This document shows positions 63,463 through 64,000 of a stretch of 64,000 bases of DNA, piece by piece. The stretch covers positions 62,001 to 126,000 of the forward strand of contig NZ_JAVRHM010000002.1 in assembly GCF_031846525.1 (NCBI RefSeq), given 5' to 3'. Origin of the DNA: Autumnicola patrickiae. GTDB taxonomy: Bacteria > Bacteroidota > Bacteroidia > Flavobacteriales > Flavobacteriaceae. Position 1 is the stretch's first letter. Every line of letters begins with the position of its first letter. Position numbers and translations under genes: made by a program. The notes below the pieces were generated by a model. That model was not told the DNA's origin. It was given only the letters and a program-made list of their open reading frames with translations, and made no database searches.

Positions 63463-63914
63463 TTGAAATATAAAAGCACTTTATTTCCTGCAGCGACGAT
63501 AATTCATCAGATAATGATCAGGACAAAGATTATGTTATACTTAATGATCAGGAAATACAGGAATATCTGTCCATAAATAATCTTCAGGCAGAGAAGAGTG
63601 ATTCCGGACTTTATTATATTATTGAAGATGAAGGTACTGGAGAGCAACCAACAGCAACAGATGATGTTCGTGTGGCCTATAAAGGATATTTTATTAATGG
63701 TGAGATATTTGACCAAAGACCTGATTAAGGAATTGTTTTCAACCTACAGCAAGTAATCAAAGGCTGGACAGAGGGAATTACTTATTTTAAAGAAGGTGGA
63801 AGTGGAATGCTCCTCATACCCTCCCATCTTGCTTATGGTTTTCAGGATTACAGGGGCATTCCAGGAGGCTCAGTATTAATTTTCGAAATTGATCTTATCG
63901 AGGTAGTAGATTAA
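63463..63914 (+). pseudogene. FKBP-type peptidyl-prolyl isomerase lipoprotein, broken
   Basis: From 63486 to the TAA at 63912-63914 one frame reads SCSDDNSSDNDQDKDYVILN, then a linker, then GTGEQPTATDDVRVAYKGYF..GEIFDQRPD, then GIVFNLQQVIKGWTEGITYF and IPSHLAYGF, ending SVLIFEIDLIEV. This is the FKBP domain with its VIKGW and LAYG motifs. An in-frame TAA at 63726-63728 interrupts it between FDQRPD and GIVFNL. The signal peptide is also lost: a TTG-started MKYKSTLF fragment at 63463 is in another frame than the SCSDD lipobox. It is therefore a pseudogene unless the stop is a sequencing error. Confidence 0.75.
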
Positions 63915-63941
63915 TATTAAACTGGATCCGCAAACCAAAAT

Positions 63942-63998
63942 TTACAGGCCGATAATTGCCTTTTTCAAGTTGCCATAAAGGTCTATATCTTCTCCTAA
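63942..63998 (-). CDS. C-terminal tail of a gene running off the right edge
   Basis: On the minus strand the frame GEDIDLYGNLKKAIIGL ends at a TAA (63942-63944) and is open to the window edge. Only 18 codons are visible, so no product can be named; it may also be a chance frame. Confidence 0.25.
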   Translation of the reverse strand, partial: LGEDIDLYGNLKKAIIGL

Positions 63999-64000
63999 AA

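Overview
The window comes from an AT-rich Bacteroidota genome, most likely a marine or environmental Flavobacteriaceae member. This is inferred from the paired hybrid two-component systems with Reg_prop propellers, the GH43/CE1/GH97/GH10 xylan-type enzymes with Bacteroidota signal peptides, ATTG-N20-TAnACTTG promoter-like elements close to the flavobacterial consensus, weak Shine-Dalgarno signals and the RecBCD type. No rRNA or complete tRNA gene was seen. || Layout. (1) 1-16.9 kb is a genome-defence and DNA-repair island. It holds the 3' end of a dndE gene (DNA phosphorothioation) cut by the left edge, a convergent HNH nuclease, a NERD-SF1 helicase, a recD-recC-recB operon, and a four-gene operon coding for two LeoA/LeoB-like dynamin GTPases, an HNH-like small protein and a small membrane-anchored protein. 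(2) 17.0-20.9 kb carries small, mostly unrecognised genes on the minus strand. They include two paralogous mini-lipoproteins, an 18-residue-repeat secreted protein, and a full and a broken copy of one hypothetical gene. (3) 21.1-23.7 kb is a TPR-histidine kinase/response regulator pair. (4) 23.5-37.5 kb is xylan locus A: a double-CE1 esterase, a hybrid two-component regulator (HTCS), a decayed glycoside hydrolase, an alpha/beta esterase, two GH43s, a decayed GH95 and a LacI-type regulator with a damaged HTH. (5) 37.6-38.6 kb is a mobile-element scar: a tRNA-3'-end-like stretch with a strong terminator, an unknown gene fragment and a broken tyrosine recombinase. (6) 38.9-43.2 kb holds an outer-membrane porin, a BCCT transporter and a universal-stress protein in one operon, plus a convergent M50-like membrane protease. 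(7) 44.0-63.4 kb is xylan locus B, a diverged and richer direct duplicate of locus A with three CE1 genes (two single, one double), an HTCS, three GH43s, an internally deleted GH95, GH97, GH10 and an intact LacI. (8) 63.4-64 kb holds an FKBP pseudogene and the tail of another gene. || How the genes work together. Locus B codes for a secreted xylan-degrading set: GH10 cuts the backbone, GH43s remove arabinose and xylose, CE1 enzymes remove ester groups, and a GH97 of the retaining, alpha-galactosidase-like type acts on galactose decorations. Each locus has an HTCS, and a 21-bp-phased GTTACA direct repeat occurs four times: upstream of the double-CE1 gene and upstream of the LacI gene in both loci. 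It is the best candidate operator for the HTCS. No SusC/SusD pair is in the window, so uptake must be coded elsewhere. The duplication carried along the tail of the upstream response regulator (23453-23729, copied at 43972-44266), which marks its left breakpoint. The GH95 internal deletion appears in both copies and so predates the duplication. The dynamin/HNH-like operon is the best candidate for an incompletely described biological system.
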